Shown here one piece after another: positions 12,617-14,481 of a DNA stretch of 14,481 nt (within the stretch, counting starts at the first letter, position 1; each line of letters begins with the position of its first letter). Under the pieces are notes generated by a model. The model was not told the DNA's origin. It saw nothing but the letters and a program-made list of their open reading frames with translations, and made no database searches. Origin of the DNA: JANMAT01 sp031359995 (GTDB lineage Bacteria; Actinomycetota; Acidimicrobiia; Acidimicrobiales; Ilumatobacteraceae); NCBI GenBank assembly GCA_031359995.1, contig JANMAT010000131.1:1-14481 (forward strand), written 5' to 3'. The position numbers were made by a program, and so were the translations under genes.

Positions 12617-14206
12617 ATGACGAGCATGACTGGCACCCTGGCGTGGCCGATCCGGCGGGCCATGCAGGTCCACCACGACCGCGAAGCCCTGGTCGACGGC
12701 GACACCCGCATGACGTACGCCGAGTGGGGGCGCCGAATCCTGGGCCTGCCCGCCGGGCTGCGGGGCCTGGGTCTGGGCGATGGCGACGTGGTGGCCGTGG
12801 TCGCGCTGAACACGTGGCGCCACCTGACGTGCTGGCTCGGCGTCCCCGCCGGGGGGCTCGTGCTGAACGACCTGAACTTCCGGCTCGCGCCGCCCGAGCT
12901 GGTGTTCATCGTGAACGACTCCGAGGCCAAGGCGCTGGTGGTCGACGATGCCCACGTGGAGCTGGGCCGCACGTTGCGGGCCGAGTGCCCGTCGCTGCAG
13001 CACCTCGTGTACGCCGGTGAAGGTGACGTGCCCGAGGGCTTCGTGGCCTTCGACGAGCTGTGCCGGGTCGAGCCGTTGCCGGCGGCGGCGACCGCGTGGA
13101 TCGGGCAGGACTCGTTGGCGGCGATCTCCTACACCGGCGGCACGACCGGTTTGCCCAAGGGGGTCATGCAGAGCCACGGCAACCTGCTGGCCAACGCCAA
13201 GCACATGCAGTACGCCTTCGCCTATGCGGAGACCGACACGTACGTGCACGCCGCGCCCATGTTCCACGCCGCCGATGCCGCCGGCACGTTCGCGGTCACA
13301 TGGGTCGGGGCCAGGCACGTGGTGCAGCGGGCGTGGGATCCGGCGGTGTTCTGCGAACTGGTCGAGCAGGAGGGCATGACCATCGCCCTGCTGGTGCCCA
13401 CGATGATCAACTCGCTGGTGAACATGCCGGGCGTGGAGCACCGCGACCTGAGCTCGTGGCGCCTGCTCGGCTACGGGGCGTCGCCCATGCCGGCCGAGCT
13501 GCAGAAGCGGGCCATGGCGGTCCTGCCGTGCGGCTTCATGCAGCTGTACGGCATGACCGAGGGCGCGCCGCTGTGCACGATCTGCTCGGCCGAGATCCAC
13601 CGCCGCGGCGCGGCGGGCGAGCCGGGCTACGTGGAACGCCTCACATCGGCCGGTGCGGCGGTGCCCGGTGTGGAGTGTGAGGTCCGTCGCCTCGACGGCA
13701 CGGTGTGCGAGCCGGGCGAGGCGGGCGAGGTGTACGTGCGCGGCCCGAACATCATGCTCGGTTACCTGAAGCGGCCCGAGGAGACCGCCAAGGCACTGAT
13801 CGACGGCTGGTACCGCACGGGCGATGTCGCCTACGCCGACAGCCACGGCTACCTGTTCATCGTCGACCGGGCCAAGGACATGATCATCTCGGGGGGCGAG
13901 AACATCTACACGACCGAGGTCGAGAACGCGTTGTACGCCCATCCCGCAATGCTCGAGGCGGCGGTGCTCGGCATCCCCGATGCCAAGTGGGGCGAGGCGG
14001 TGCACGCCGAGGTGGTGCTCAAGCCTGGCGCGGCGATCACGGGCGACGAGCTCATCGCCCACTGCCGGGCATTGATCGCCGGCTACAAGGTTCCCCGCAG
14101 CGTCAACGTCCGTAGCGAGCCGCTGCCCAAGAGCGGCGCCGGGAAGATCTTGAAGAAGGACCTGCGTGAGCCGTTCTGGGCGGGCCGCACGAGGAGCGTG
14201 AACTAG
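12617..14206 (+). CDS. Acyl-CoA synthetase (AMP-dependent ligase), intact
   Basis: The 529-residue product is a full-length ANL-superfamily ligase that forms an acyl-AMP and then an acyl-CoA. The core motifs are all present: YTGGTTGLPKG (172-182), YGMTEG (311-316), GWYRTGD with D403 as the ribose-binding Asp, DRAKDMIISGGENIY with R418, and the catalytic C-terminal K510 in KSGAGKILKK. It ends shortly after, as usual. It resembles medium/long-chain or aromatic acid ligases of actinobacteria, but the substrate cannot be fixed. An alternative ATG is at 12626. It is a paralogue of the decayed ligase at 482-1829 and shows what that gene has lost (about its residues 21-72). It is divergent from the atypical SDR and has a 15-bp dyad over its likely promoter. 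Confidence 0.94.
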   Translation: MTSMTGTLAWPIRRAMQVHHDREALVDGDTRMTYAEWGRRILGLPAGLRGLGLGDGDVVAVVALNTWRHLTCWLGVPAGGLVLNDLNFRLAPPELVFIVNDSEAKALVVDDAHVELGRTLRAECPSLQHLVYAGEGDVPEGFVAFDELCRVEPLPAAATAWIGQDSLAAISYTGGTTGLPKGVMQSHGNLLANAKHMQYAFAYAETDTYVHAAPMFHAADAAGTFAVTWVGARHVVQRAWDPAVFCELVEQEGMTIALLVPTMINSLVNMPGVEHRDLSSWRLLGYGASPMPAELQKRAMAVLPCGFMQLYGMTEGAPLCTICSAEIHRRGAAGEPGYVERLTSAGAAVPGVECEVRRLDGTVCEPGEAGEVYVRGPNIMLGYLKRPEETAKALIDGWYRTGDVAYADSHGYLFIVDRAKDMIISGGENIYTTEVENALYAHPAMLEAAVLGIPDAKWGEAVHAEVVLKPGAAITGDELIAHCRALIAGYKVPRSVNVRSEPLPKSGAGKILKKDLREPFWAGRTRSVN

Positions 14207-14481
14207 CAGGTCCGGGCCGGCTACGTGTGCGCTGAGCTGGGACGACTTGGCGTCTTGGCTCCGCTGTGTGGTGTCCGCCAGCGACCGTGACGATCCGGGA
14301 TTGACCGCCACTGACCGCTGGAGGGTGCCAACGAGCGGCTGACCTGCCCCCGACCAGAGTCCTGGCTCTCGCGGCCACGTCGGTCGACACTCGCTGCAGA
14401 CCCGAATGCAGAGCCCGGCGCTGTCCGAACGAAGCACCTCGCTGAGCCGAACCAGAAACCTCACGATTGAGCCACTCCACA
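14207..14481. other. Non-coding tail, no gene recognised
   Basis: After the ligase stop I see no convincing coding frame on either strand. The open minus-strand frames are continuations of shadows from the ligase gene and do not resemble known proteins. Weak features are two TGACCGC copies (14302-14308 and 14312-14318), TGACCTGCCCCCGA at 14340-14353 (reminiscent of ends of some IS3-type elements in actinobacteria), and a short CTGCA/TGCAG inverted repeat around 14391-14408. No strong terminator hairpin with a T-run is present. Confidence 0.5.

Noticed and set aside
12602..14464. 620-codon minus-strand open frame
   Set aside because: It mirrors the intact acyl-CoA synthetase and has no recognisable domain.
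14103..14480. 125-codon minus-strand frame at the right end
   Set aside because: It overlaps the ligase C-terminus, shows no family resemblance and no ribosome binding site, and stays open only by composition.

Overview
This is a very GC-rich, tightly packed bacterial segment with no rRNA, tRNA, CRISPR array or intact mobile element. The base composition, the GTG starts, several leaderless-type starts (TANNNT box 6-8 nt before the start codon) and the protein families point to an actinobacterium. An uncultured Acidimicrobiia-like lineage would fit, but that rank is inferred and not demonstrated. The gene content is that of an accessory catabolic island.

Layout from left to right: (1) the last codons of a fumarylacetoacetate hydrolase (FAH) family gene, then a RidA family gene (+); (2) a decayed acyl-CoA synthetase (-) with an internal deletion and several frameshifts; (3) a second, intact FAH family gene and a xanthine dehydrogenase-type molybdopterin subunit of the AYRGAGR class (+); (4) a LysR regulator and an SDR joined by an ATGA overlap (-), the SDR lacking a stretch that normally carries the NNAG region; (5) a luciferase-like flavin monooxygenase and an overlapping alpha/beta hydrolase (+); (6) a SAM methyltransferase and a SnoaL/NTF2-like protein (-); (7) an enolase-superfamily (mandelate racemase-type) dehydratase followed by a 34-codon remnant of a ThDP enzyme (+); (8) an atypical SDR (-); (9) an intact acyl-CoA synthetase (+), then about 275 nt in which I see no gene.

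Transcription direction alternates strictly. There are four divergent gaps of about 90-150 nt, where promoters and inverted repeats can be seen. There are four convergent junctions with at most 9 nt between genes, or an overlap, leaving no room for terminators.

Together the genes look like an oxidative pathway for an unidentified organic acid or ring compound. Candidate steps are CoA activation (acyl-CoA synthetases), hydroxylation (molybdenum subunit), oxygenation (flavin monooxygenase), hydrolysis (alpha/beta hydrolase, FAH), dehydration (enolase superfamily), redox (SDRs) and clean-up of reactive enamine/imine products (RidA). The substrate cannot be read from sequence.

The most unusual feature is that three genes in the same 14 kb (acyl-CoA synthetase, SDR, ThDP enzyme) carry internal deletions with both ends retained, while their neighbours look intact. 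This is either real pathway decay or a systematic assembly collapse, and read mapping would decide.
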